Source: an uncultured Thermomonas sp. (GTDB lineage: Bacteria > Pseudomonadota > Gammaproteobacteria > Xanthomonadales > Xanthomonadaceae). Taken from it: a stretch of DNA of 12,479 bases. Both the position numbers and the translations under genes were made by a program. A model generated the notes under the pieces. It searched no databases, had not been told where the DNA came from, and worked only from the letters and a program-made list of their open reading frames with translations. The DNA is taken from contig CAMLJA010000025.1 of the NCBI GenBank assembly GCA_946480065.1, positions 1 through 12,479 of the forward strand, written 5' to 3'. Positions 1 through 6,101 of the stretch are shown piece after piece (positions within the stretch are counted from its first letter, which is position 1; every line of letters starts with the position of its first letter).

Positions 1-411
1 GCTGCGCGCGACGCCCTGCGCCCGGCGCTGGCCGCCGCGCTGCGGCTGGTCCCGCGCGAGGCGCCGGCGCGCCCGGCGCGCGGCTGGCGGGTCTACCTGC
101 CGCCGCTGCCCACGCCCGCCGACGCGCAGGCGATGGCGGCGCGGATGCGCGCGGCCGGCATCAGCGACCTGTACGTGATGGGCGCGGGCGAGGAACCCAA
201 CAGCATCGCCCTGGGCCGCTACGGCAGCGAGGACGCCGCGCGCCGGCGCGAAGCCGACCTGCGTGCGCGCGGTTTCGCCGCCCGGGCCGCGCCGCTGGGG
301 GCCGGCGAACCCCGCTGGTGGCTGGACGCGCGCCTGCCCGCCGGCGCCGACCGCGCCGCGCTGGCCGCGCTGGGGCCCTCGGCGCCGCTGGACTGCGACC
401 GCCTGCGCTGA
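1..411 (+). CDS. SPOR-domain protein, C-terminal part (5' truncated by window)
   Basis: An open frame enters from the left edge and ends at TGA 409-411, leaving 136 residues. After about 28 Ala/Arg/Pro-rich residues comes a segment starting WRVYLPPL (local residues 29-36) and running to about residue 100. It has the beta-alpha-beta-beta-alpha-beta rhythm of a SPOR domain: a W-R-V-Y-L strand, an AxxMAARMRAAG helix, a central DLYVMG strand, a GRYGSEDAARRREADLRARG helix region and a final strand. SPOR domains bind denuded peptidoglycan glycans, usually at the septum, and sit in the periplasm behind an N-terminal anchor that would lie outside this window. The last ~35 residues (WWLDARLPAG onward) are a tail beyond the domain, ending in a cysteine-containing LDCDRLR. 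The domain assignment is from pattern only and moderately sure. The full protein and its anchor cannot be seen. Confidence 0.75.
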   Translation, partial: AARDALRPALAAALRLVPREAPARPARGWRVYLPPLPTPADAQAMAARMRAAGISDLYVMGAGEEPNSIALGRYGSEDAARRREADLRARGFAARAAPLGAGEPRWWLDARLPAGADRAALAALGPSAPLDCDRLR

Positions 412-433
412 ACCGCGCCGGCGGGGCGCAGGC

Positions 434-439
434 TAGAAT
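434..439 (+). promoter_or_regulatory. -10-like element of the tRNA-Thr promoter
   Basis: TAGAAT lies 9 nt before the mature tRNA 5' end, matching five of six bases of the sigma-70 -10 consensus. Transcription would start only a few bases ahead of the tRNA. No convincing -35 is seen 16-18 nt upstream, where the sequence is in the SPOR gene's stop-codon region. Confidence 0.45.
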
Positions 440-448
440 CGGACCCGC

Positions 449-524
449 GCCGCTTTAGCTCAGCTGGTAGAGCAACCGCCTTGTAAGCGGTAGGTCGTCC
501 GTTCGATCCGGACAAGCGGCACCA
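449..524 (+). tRNA. tRNA-Thr (anticodon UGU)
   Basis: A complete 76-nt cloverleaf can be folded by eye. The acceptor stem pairs GCCGCTT (449-455) with AAGCGGC (514-520), followed by discriminator A521 and an encoded CCA (522-524). The anticodon stem ACCGC (475-479) pairs with GCGGT (487-491) around loop CTTGTAA, placing anticodon TGT at 482-484, which reads ACA threonine codons. The T-arm has the TTCGATC loop flanked by GTCCG/CGGAC, and the D-arm has AGCTCAGCTGGTAGAGC. No intrinsic terminator follows before the arginase start 52 nt downstream. Confidence 0.97.
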
Positions 525-576
525 GCCCGCCCGCCGCGCGTGTGTCCCGCCGCGCCGCACCGCCCAGAGGACCGCC

Positions 577-1500
577 ATGCACCGCACCTATCCCCCCGTT
601 TCCGTGTTCGGCGTGCCCACCGACATTGGCGCCTCCCGCCGCGGCGCCTCGATGGGCCCCGAAGCCCTGCGGGTGGCCGGCATCGTGGAGGCGATCGCCG
701 CGCGCGGGATCGAGGTCCGCGACGCCGGCGACGTGCCGGGGCCGCGCAACCCGGTGTCGCCGCCGGTGGACGGCTACCGCCACCTGGACGAGGTGGTGGC
801 CTGGAACCGCGCGGTGTTCGACCGGAGCACCGCGGAACTGCGCGCGGGCCGCATGCCGATCCTGCTGGGCGGCGACCACTGCCTGGCGATCGGCTCGATC
901 GCCGCGGTCGCGGCGCACTGCCGCGCCACCGGCAAGCAGCTGCGGGTGCTGTGGCTGGACGCGCACGCCGACTTCAATACCCGCGAGATCACCCCCAGCG
1001 GCAACATCCACGGCATGCCGGTGGCCTGCCTGTGCGGGCTGGGTCCGGCGCCGCTGGTGGAGCTGGGCGGGCACGTCCCGGCGCTGCGGCCGGCGGACGT
1101 GCGCCAGATCGGCATCCGCTCGGTCGACCCGGGCGAGAAGCGGCTGGTGAAGGAACACGGCCTGGACATCTACGACATGCGCCACATCGACGAGGTCGGC
1201 ATGCGCCGGACGATGGAGGCGGCGCTGGACGGGGTGGACGACGACACCCACCTGCACGTCAGCTTCGACGTGGACATGCTGGATCCGTCGATCGCGCCCG
1301 GCACCGGCACCCGCGTGCCCGGCGGCGTGAACTACCGGGAGGCCCAGCTGATCATGGAAATGGTGGCCGACACCGGCCGCCTCGGTTCGCTCGACCTGGT
1401 GGAGGTGAACCCCGCGCTGGACCGCCGCAACGCCACCGCCAGGCTGGCGGTCGACCTTGTCGAGAGCCTGTTCGGCAAGTCCACCCTGATGCGTGATTGA
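577..1500 (+). CDS. rocF: Arginase (L-arginine to L-ornithine plus urea)
   Basis: This 307-residue protein is a full-length ureohydrolase, the usual size for arginase. The binuclear manganese ligands are all in place: H101 in GGDH (98-101), D128, H130 and D132 in DAHADFN (128-134), and D231 and D233 in SFDVDMLDP (229-237). SFDVDxxDP is the third family signature. E276 in LVEVNP fits the glutamate that holds the substrate guanidinium. PSGNIHGMP (140-148) is the loop that favours arginase over agmatinase. The start is set by AGAGGA at 566-571, 5 nt before ATG 577. The gene lies 52 nt after tRNA-Thr with no visible terminator or clear promoter between them, so read-through from the tRNA promoter is possible. 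In the cytoplasm it would start arginine catabolism through ornithine. No ornithine-using partner gene is adjacent. Confidence 0.93.
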   Translation: MHRTYPPVSVFGVPTDIGASRRGASMGPEALRVAGIVEAIAARGIEVRDAGDVPGPRNPVSPPVDGYRHLDEVVAWNRAVFDRSTAELRAGRMPILLGGDHCLAIGSIAAVAAHCRATGKQLRVLWLDAHADFNTREITPSGNIHGMPVACLCGLGPAPLVELGGHVPALRPADVRQIGIRSVDPGEKRLVKEHGLDIYDMRHIDEVGMRRTMEAALDGVDDDTHLHVSFDVDMLDPSIAPGTGTRVPGGVNYREAQLIMEMVADTGRLGSLDLVEVNPALDRRNATARLAVDLVESLFGKSTLMRD

Positions 1501-1642
1501 CCCTGGCGCCCGGCGCGGTTCATCGGCCGTTCCGGCGCCGCCGCGGCTTGCACGCCGGCTTCACGGGTGGATGGGGTTTCATCGGCGCGTGGCGGGGCCG
1601 ACGGCCGGCACGCCCATCCGATTCCCCAGAAGGAGCCATCCC

Positions 1643-1795
1643 ATGAAGCGTGTATTCGCCCTGCTGATGCTGGTTGCGTTTTCGTCCGTCACCCTGACCG
1701 CCTGCAACACCGTCTCGGGCATGGGCAAGGACATCGAGTCCGCCGGCGACAAGATCGACGACAAGGCCCAGGACTGCAAGGACGCCAAGTGCTGA
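1643..1795 (+). CDS. Entericidin-family small lipoprotein (acidic member, 50 aa)
   Basis: The 50-residue product starts MKRVFALLMLVAFSS and has the lipobox LTAC (18-21), so C21 would be lipidated and residues 1-20 removed by signal peptidase II. The mature start CNTVSGMGKD is the entericidin A/B signature. Entericidins are small membrane lipoproteins; in E. coli ecnA/ecnB form an antidote/toxin pair. After C21 there are five Lys and seven Asp/Glu, a net acidic peptide, and a C-terminal C45/C50 pair that is not typical of E. coli entericidins. The start at 1643 is chosen over longer in-frame starts because AGAAGGAG (1628-1635) sits 7 nt upstream and the signal peptide begins there. A terminator (1845-1875) separates it from the paralogue downstream. 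Family is fairly certain; its role as toxin, antidote or neither is not known. Confidence 0.88.
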   Translation: MKRVFALLMLVAFSSVTLTACNTVSGMGKDIESAGDKIDDKAQDCKDAKC

Positions 1796-1844
1796 TCCAC
1801 CGGGCCTTCGCCCCGGCGAAGGCCTGAAGGCGCAAGGATGCGGC

Positions 1845-1875
1845 GGGCCGGGAGCGATCCCGGCCCGATTCTTTT
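1845..1875 (+). terminator. Intrinsic terminator after first entericidin
   Basis: A perfect 9-bp GC-rich stem (1845-1853 with 1858-1866) is closed by a GCGA tetraloop of the stable GNRA class. It is followed by GATTCTTTT (1867-1875), whose T-run ends at 1875. A second hairpin just upstream (1803-1811 with 1816-1824, loop CCCG) has no T-run and probably only protects the transcript's 3' end. Confidence 0.8.
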
Positions 1876-1889
1876 GCGGCGGAAAGCCG

Positions 1890-1919
1890 TTGCGCGCGCC
1901 CGGCCGCGCTGGCTAAGCT
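1890..1919 (+). promoter_or_regulatory. Possible sigma-70 promoter for second entericidin
   Basis: TTGCGC (1890-1895) and TAAGCT (1914-1919) are separated by 18 nt, and the -10 lies 30 nt before ATG 1950. Both boxes are imperfect. The support is mainly positional, because a terminator lies immediately upstream and the gene needs its own promoter. Confidence 0.35.
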
Positions 1920-1949
1920 GGCGCCGCCAAAGACCAACCGGAGGACGCG

Positions 1950-2081
1950 ATGGCACGCATGGGCAAGCTGGCCCTGGTCGCCCTGGCCTGCATGACGCTG
2001 CTGACCGCCTGCAACACCGTGAGGGGTGTGGGCAAGGACGTGCAGAAGGCGGGCGAGGCGATCGAAGGCGCCGTGAAGTAA
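1950..2081 (+). CDS. Entericidin-family small lipoprotein (basic member, 43 aa)
   Basis: This 43-residue gene starts at ATG 1950 behind GGAGG (1940-1944, 5 nt spacing) and stops at TAA 2079. A short basic start (MARMGK), a hydrophobic core and the lipobox LTAC (18-21) mark a lipoprotein signal. The mature peptide CNTVRGVGKDVQKAG closely resembles E. coli EcnB (CNTTRGVGEDI, from memory). The mature part has one Arg and three Lys against three Asp/Glu, so it is slightly basic, unlike its neighbour. The shared CNTVxGxGKD start shows the two genes are duplicates. It has its own likely promoter (1890-1919) and terminator (2102-2134), so the two entericidins are probably transcribed separately. A toxin-like role is inferred from E. 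coli only. Confidence 0.85.
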   Translation: MARMGKLALVALACMTLLTACNTVRGVGKDVQKAGEAIEGAVK

Positions 2082-2101
2082 GCGCGGCGCGCCGCAACGC
2101 G

Positions 2102-2134
2102 CGAAGGCCGGCCCAGTGCCGGCCTTCGTTCTTT
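2102..2134 (+). terminator. Intrinsic terminator after second entericidin
   Basis: An 11-bp perfect stem (2102-2112 with 2118-2128) has loop CCAGT and is followed by TTCTTT (2129-2134). It lies between the entericidin stop and the convergent secreted-protein gene. On the other strand the hairpin lacks a U-run, so it mainly serves the + strand. Confidence 0.8.
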
Positions 2135-2140
2135 CCGGGG

Positions 2141-2905
2141 TCAGCGCGCGTCCGGCGGGTCCGGTACGAAGCCGCCGGGGAACGCGCGCGGCCGTGCGTG
2201 CAGCGGTCCCGGCGCCGGCAGCACGCCCAGCGCGGCCAGGGTGCCGGCATCGTCGTAGCGCAGCGTCTCCAGCTGGTCGGGGCGTGCGCCGCGGCGGCGG
2301 AACGTGGTCTGCCCCACCGGCGCCCATTCGCGGGCGCCGTGCCCGGTGCCCAAGCGCTGAGGCGCGGCCTCGGCGGCGCCGGCATCGGCCGGTTTCGCCG
2401 CGCGCGCGGCCACCGGTGGCGGCGGCGCGGGCGGCGCCCAGGGGCGCGGCGCGTCCTCGCGGAACACGGCGACCCCGACCACGCCGACGTCGTCCGGGCG
2501 CCCGGTGCGCGCGGCGTAGCTGTCGGGCAGGTCGGTGAACACGAACTGCGCGATGTCGTCCAGCGACTTGCGCCAGCCGGCGATCTCCGCGGTTTCCCAC
2601 GGGTCCAGCACGTAGCCGGCCTGCGACGGCGCGGCGGTCTGGCCGCTGACGGCGTTGACGCCGTCCACCGACAGCACCACCAGCACCCGCTCGCCGGTGC
2701 GGTTGGCCAGCCGCACGGCATAGCGGTGGCCGGGCACGCCGGCGATCCAGGCATCGCCGCGGTGGCGGTATTCCGGCAGCCACTGGCCGGTCTCGCGGTC
2801 CACCACGTCGAGGTCGACCAGCACGGCGCCGCGCGGCTGCGCGGCCAGGGTCGGGCAGGCCGCGGCGGCGGCCAGGGCGAGGGCGAGCAGCAGGGGGCGT
2901 GGCAT
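2141..2905 (-). CDS. Secreted protein of unknown function
   Basis: This 254-residue protein has an N-terminal signal peptide (MPRPLLLALAL then alanines) with a probable signal peptidase I site after A22 (TLAA|Q), so it is likely periplasmic or exported. Residues ~24-150 look like one compact, beta-rich domain (VLVDLDVVDRETGQWLP, YAVRLANRTGERVLVVLSVDGVNAVSG, VGVVGVAVF). A Pro/Ala-rich linker follows (~152-184). A C-terminal part starting LGTGHGAREW (185-194) ends in a Pro-rich tail. I recognise no enzyme motif or named family. The two-part layout, with a nucleation domain plus an LGTGHG tail, looks conserved rather than random. Two ATGs compete: 2911 and 2905. The GGAGA at 2912-2916 touches the first but is 6 nt from the second, so 2905 is preferred. 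The gene stands alone, converging on the entericidins and divergent from trpS. Confidence 0.72.
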   Translation of the reverse strand: MPRPLLLALALAAAAACPTLAAQPRGAVLVDLDVVDRETGQWLPEYRHRGDAWIAGVPGHRYAVRLANRTGERVLVVLSVDGVNAVSGQTAAPSQAGYVLDPWETAEIAGWRKSLDDIAQFVFTDLPDSYAARTGRPDDVGVVGVAVFREDAPRPWAPPAPPPPVAARAAKPADAGAAEAAPQRLGTGHGAREWAPVGQTTFRRRGARPDQLETLRYDDAGTLAALGVLPAPGPLHARPRAFPGGFVPDPPDAR

Positions 2906-2911
2906 CGGCAT

Positions 2912-2916
2912 TCTCC
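2912..2916 (-). promoter_or_regulatory. Ribosome binding site deciding the start of the secreted protein
   Basis: On the - strand GGAGA directly abuts the upstream ATG (2911-2909), too close for initiation, and is 6 nt from the in-frame ATG at 2905-2903. This moves the start two codons downstream. Confidence 0.6.
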
Positions 2917-3010
2917 GCGGAAGGTGCCGGTGCCAACGCGCGGCGGCGGCGGACGGGGTTGCCGGAGGCGCCGGTTACACTGTGCGCCGCATCGAACCAG
3001 CCCCCCGCGC

Positions 3011-4345
3011 ATGAGCAAGACCCGCGTCCTGACCGGCATCACCACGTCCGGCACCCCGCACCTCGGCAACTACGTCGGCGCCATCCGCCCGGCGATCGCG
3101 GCCAGTCGCGCGCCCGGCGCGGAGAGCTTCTACTTCCTCGCCGACTACCACGCGCTGATCAAGGTGCAGGATCCGGCGCGGGTGCAGCGCAGTACCCTGG
3201 AGATCGCCGCCGCGTGGCTGGCCTGCGGGCTGGACCCGGAGCAGGTCTGGTTCTACCGCCAGTCCGACATCCCCGAGATCCCCGAGCTCACCTGGCTGCT
3301 CACCTGCGTGGCCGGCAAGGGCCTGCTCAACCGCGCCCACGCCTACAAGGCGGCGGTGGACAAGAACCGCGCCGAGGGCGAGGACGACGACGCCGGCATC
3401 AGCGCCGGGCTGTTCATGTACCCGGTGCTGATGGCCGCCGACATCCTGCTGTTCAACGCGCACAAGGTGCCGGTGGGCCGCGACCAGGTGCAGCACATCG
3501 AGATGGCGCGCGACTTCGGGCAGCGCTTCAACCACCTCTACGGCGCGCCGGGCGCCGAGCCGCACTTCGTGCTGCCGGAGGCGGTGATCGACGAGCAGGT
3601 GGCCACCCTGCCGGGCCTGGACGGCCGCAAGATGAGCAAGAGCTACGACAACACCATCCCGCTGTTCGCGCCGCGCGCCGCGCTGAAGAAGCTGATCGCC
3701 GGCATCGTCACCGACTCGCGCGCGCCCGGCGAGCCCAAGGACACGGAGGGGTCGGCGCTGTTCCAGCTCTACCAGGCATTCGCCGGCCCGGAGGAGACCG
3801 CCGCGTTCGCGCGCGCGTTCGCCGACGGCATCGCCTGGGGCGAGGCCAAGCAGGCGCTGTTCGAGCGCATCGATTCCGAGGTCGCGCCGCTGCGCGAGCG
3901 CTACGAGGCCCTGGTCGCCGAACCCGCGGCGATCGAGGCGGTCCTGCGCGATGGCGCCGCCCGCCTACGCGCCGCCCACGCCACCCCGGCGCTGGCGCGC
4001 CTGCGCGAGGCGGTGGGCCTGCGCGACCTGTCGCGGATGCCGGCGGGCGGGGCGAAGCCGGCCGGCCGCAGGGAGGCCGACGCGCCGGCGGTGTTCAAGC
4101 AGTACCGCGATGCCGACGGCAGGTTCTACTTCAAGCTGGTGCAGGGCGAGCGCGTGCTGCTGCAGAGCGTGGGCTTCGACTCGCCGCGCGACGCCGGCCA
4201 GCGGGTGGCCGCGATCAAGCAGGGTGAGGTGGGCGACGCCGCCAGCGACTTCCAGCTGGGCGAGGGCGTCACCGAGGACGAGGTGAACGCGGCGCTGGCG
4301 GCGTTCGTGGCGGCCGCGCTGGAGGACGGGGAGGGCCGGCCATGA
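3011..4345 (+). CDS. trpS: Tryptophan--tRNA ligase with C-terminal extension domain
   Basis: The 444-residue product is a class I aminoacyl-tRNA synthetase charging tRNA-Trp. The HIGH-type motif is PHLGN (16-20) after TGITTSGT. KMSKS is at 207-211 in GLDGRKMSKSYDN. SAGLFMYPVLMAADILLF and VGRDQVQHIEMARD are typical TrpS core segments. Standard bacterial TrpS is about 330-340 residues, so this one is about 100 longer. The extra part holds an Ala/Arg-rich linker and then, at ~361-405, VFKQYRDADGRFYFKLV...FDSPRDAGQRVAAIKQG. This resembles the small YegP/DUF1508 fold unit, and similar long TrpS proteins are, to my knowledge, common in Xanthomonadaceae and some beta-proteobacteria. No Shine-Dalgarno is visible before ATG 3011; TACACT at 2976-2981 could be a -10, giving a short leader, but no matching -35 is seen. 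The stop overlaps the next gene as ATGA. Confidence 0.95.
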   Translation: MSKTRVLTGITTSGTPHLGNYVGAIRPAIAASRAPGAESFYFLADYHALIKVQDPARVQRSTLEIAAAWLACGLDPEQVWFYRQSDIPEIPELTWLLTCVAGKGLLNRAHAYKAAVDKNRAEGEDDDAGISAGLFMYPVLMAADILLFNAHKVPVGRDQVQHIEMARDFGQRFNHLYGAPGAEPHFVLPEAVIDEQVATLPGLDGRKMSKSYDNTIPLFAPRAALKKLIAGIVTDSRAPGEPKDTEGSALFQLYQAFAGPEETAAFARAFADGIAWGEAKQALFERIDSEVAPLRERYEALVAEPAAIEAVLRDGAARLRAAHATPALARLREAVGLRDLSRMPAGGAKPAGRREADAPAVFKQYRDADGRFYFKLVQGERVLLQSVGFDSPRDAGQRVAAIKQGEVGDAASDFQLGEGVTEDEVNAALAAFVAAALEDGEGRP

Positions 4346-4659
4346 GCGACGTCGCGGGAATGCCGGCGCTGGCGCTGGTGCTGTTCGCGCCCTGGTTCCT
4401 GATCCTGTCGGTGCTGTACTGGCTGTACCCGCGCGCGCCGCGGCATGCCGCCCGCCGCCGCTTCGACGCCGCGGCGCTGCTGCTGGCGTTCGCCGGCTGC
4501 CTGGCCAGCCTGCACTGGAGCTTCGGCATCGCCGACCGCGGGTACGGCCACCTGTGGCCGCAAATCCTGGCCACCTCGGTGGGCTACGGCGTGTTCCTGG
4601 CCCTGCTCGGCGGCGCGTTCTGGCTGCGCCGGCGCCTCCATCCGGCGGCGGCGCGCTGA
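4342..4659 (+). CDS. Small three-helix membrane protein, unknown function
   Basis: This 105-residue protein starts inside the trpS stop (ATGA, 4-nt overlap), with a GGGGAGG-like site in the end of trpS, so translation is probably coupled. Three hydrophobic spans are visible: about 8-29 (ALALVLFAPWFLILSVLYWLY), 42-61 and 74-95. The stretch after span 1 is strongly basic (PRAPRHAARRR, 30-40) and should face the cytoplasm. The tail after span 3 is also basic (LRRRLHPAAAR), which by positive-inside places the C-terminus in the cytoplasm with the N-terminus outside. W18, Y26, W27, W59, W72 and W94 make it rich in aromatics. I recognise no family. Cotranscription with trpS is likely from the overlap; a functional link is not shown. 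No + strand U-tract terminator follows before the convergent operon. Confidence 0.72.
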   Translation: MSDVAGMPALALVLFAPWFLILSVLYWLYPRAPRHAARRRFDAAALLLAFAGCLASLHWSFGIADRGYGHLWPQILATSVGYGVFLALLGGAFWLRRRLHPAAAR

Positions 4660-4700
4660 GCGTGGACACGCGTGCCGGGAGCGGCGCACCGGCGCAAGGG

Positions 4701-4732
4701 TAAAAAAAGACGGCGGGCCGAAGCCCGCCGTC
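4701..4732 (-). terminator. Intrinsic terminator of the E1/E2 operon
   Basis: Read on the - strand, a perfect 10-bp stem (4732-4723 with 4718-4709) is closed by the extra-stable C(UUCG)G tetraloop and followed by TTTTTTTA (4708-4701). It lies 24 nt past the E2 stop. On the + strand the U-run is absent, so termination of the trpS transcript here would be weak. Confidence 0.92.
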
Positions 4733-4756
4733 CTGGTGTCGCGGGGCGCCGCCCGG

Positions 4757-6091
4757 TTACTGCGGCTGCGCCAGGTCGTCCAGCAGCGCGGCCAGGAAGC
4801 GCGCCGCCTCGCCGCCGGTGCAGGCGCGGTGGTCGAAGGTCAGCGAGATCGGCATGCGCCGGTGGACCTCGATCCCGCCCATCACCGCGACCACGTCGTG
4901 CGAGAGCTTGCCGGCGCCGACGATGGCCACGCATGGCGGCACCACCACCGGCGTCGCGTAGCGGCCGGCGAACATGCCGAAGTTGGACAGCGAGATCGTG
5001 TAGCCGGACAGCTCCGACGTGGCGATGGAACGATCCTCGACCTGCGCGCGCAGGCGCTTGATCGCGGCGCGCACGCCGGTGGCGTCGAGCATGTCGGCGT
5101 TGCGCAACGCGGGCACGAACAGGCCGTCGTCGGTGTCCACCGCGATGCCGATGTCCACGTGCGGATGCAGGGTGCGGGTGAGGTTGGGACCGTCGAACCA
5201 GGCATTGAGCGCCGGCACCGCCTTGCAGGCGGCCACGATCGCGCGCACCAGGCGGGCGGTGATGTCCTGGCGGCCGATCCACGCGTGCAGGTCGGCGTCG
5301 TCCACCAGGGTGGTGGGCACCACCTGCGCGTGGGCGTCGGCCATCACCCGCGCCATGTTCCGGCGCACGCCCTTGAGCTGCTCGGGCTGGCCGCTGGCGG
5401 GGGCGCCGGGCGGCCGCGTGCGCATCGGCTTGCCCGACTGCGACAGGGTGCTGCGCTGGGCGGCTGCGGCGGGTGCAGGCGCGGACGCCGCCGGCGCGGC
5501 GGCCCGCGCCGGGGTGATGGCGCCGGCCCTGGCCGAGCCGTCGGCGGCGGCCTGCTTCACGTCCTGCATGGTGACGGTGCCGTCCGGGCCGGAGGCGCGG
5601 ACGCGGGCGATGTCGACGCCCAGCTTGCGCGCCATCGCGCGCACCGCCGGCACCGCCTTGACGCCGCCCACCGCGACCGCGGCCTCGCTGACCACCGCGT
5701 TGCCCACCTGCATCGCGCCGACCACGGTGCCTGCGTCTTCCGGCTCCGCCTTCGCGGCGGCTGCCGGGGCCGGCGCCGCCGGTTCCGAGGCGGCGTGCGA
5801 CGGGCCGTGATGGTGGCCGGTGTCCTGGCCTTCCGCGCGCTGCGGCAGGCTGGGGTCGATCTCGAACTCGGCCAGCATGGTGCCGGTGACGATCACGTCG
5901 CCGGGGCCGCCGGCCAGCTTCAGCACCTTGCCGGACACCGGCGAGGGCACGTCGACCACGGCCTTGGCGGTTTCCATCGAGACCAGGTTCTCGTCCAGGC
6001 GGATCACGTCGCCTTCCTTGACGTACCACTCCACGATGGTGGCGTCCGGCAGGCCTTCGCCGAGGTCGGGCAGGAGGAACTTCTTGCTCAT
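4757..6091 (-). CDS. 2-oxo acid dehydrogenase complex E2 (dihydrolipoamide acyltransferase)
   Basis: This 444-residue protein shows the E2 layout: one lipoyl domain (~1-80, lipoylated K43 in METAKAVV); a long Ala/Pro-rich swinging linker with a His-rich patch (GHHHGPSH, 92-99); a subunit-binding domain (~146-182, VPAVRAMARKLGVDIARVRASGPDG); a second linker; and the catalytic domain (~235-444). It moves the acyl group from lipoate to CoA. SNFGMFAG and PPCVAIVGAGKL are E2 core motifs. The active-site motif reads DHRACTGG with H421 present, but T425 stands where most E2s have Asp (HRxxDG). The start ATG 6091 is preceded by GAAGGA (6098-6103) overlapping the E1-beta stop, a 10-nt gap. The substrate is probably branched-chain 2-oxo acids, because these bacteria normally carry AceE/AceF for pyruvate; a heterotetrameric pyruvate dehydrogenase is the alternative. 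Confidence 0.9.
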   Translation of the reverse strand: MSKKFLLPDLGEGLPDATIVEWYVKEGDVIRLDENLVSMETAKAVVDVPSPVSGKVLKLAGGPGDVIVTGTMLAEFEIDPSLPQRAEGQDTGHHHGPSHAASEPAAPAPAAAAKAEPEDAGTVVGAMQVGNAVVSEAAVAVGGVKAVPAVRAMARKLGVDIARVRASGPDGTVTMQDVKQAAADGSARAGAITPARAAAPAASAPAPAAAAQRSTLSQSGKPMRTRPPGAPASGQPEQLKGVRRNMARVMADAHAQVVPTTLVDDADLHAWIGRQDITARLVRAIVAACKAVPALNAWFDGPNLTRTLHPHVDIGIAVDTDDGLFVPALRNADMLDATGVRAAIKRLRAQVEDRSIATSELSGYTISLSNFGMFAGRYATPVVVPPCVAIVGAGKLSHDVVAVMGGIEVHRRMPISLTFDHRACTGGEAARFLAALLDDLAQPQ

Positions 6092-6101
6092 GGGGCGTCC
6101 T

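Noticed and set aside
460..1257. A - strand open frame of 265 codons over the tRNA and arginase.
   Set aside because: It overlaps a certain tRNA and a certain arginase, and its His/Arg/Gly/Val-rich composition is that of a GC-rich antisense shadow.
1501..1642. Possible promoter TTGCAC (1548-1553) for the first entericidin.
   Set aside because: No -10-like hexamer occurs at 16-18 nt spacing; the 142-nt gap shows no other clear element besides the Shine-Dalgarno.
2976..2981. TACACT as a trpS promoter -10.
   Set aside because: Position is plausible, but no -35 lies 16-18 nt upstream; the nearby TTGCCG (2959-2964) is only 11 nt away, so it is not listed as a feature.
1838..3010. A long + strand open frame that runs in frame into trpS.
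   Set aside because: It crosses a terminator, lies out of frame over the second entericidin and antisense to the secreted protein, and has low-complexity Arg/Gly/Ala-rich sequence. TrpS homology begins at MSKTRVLTG, 3011.
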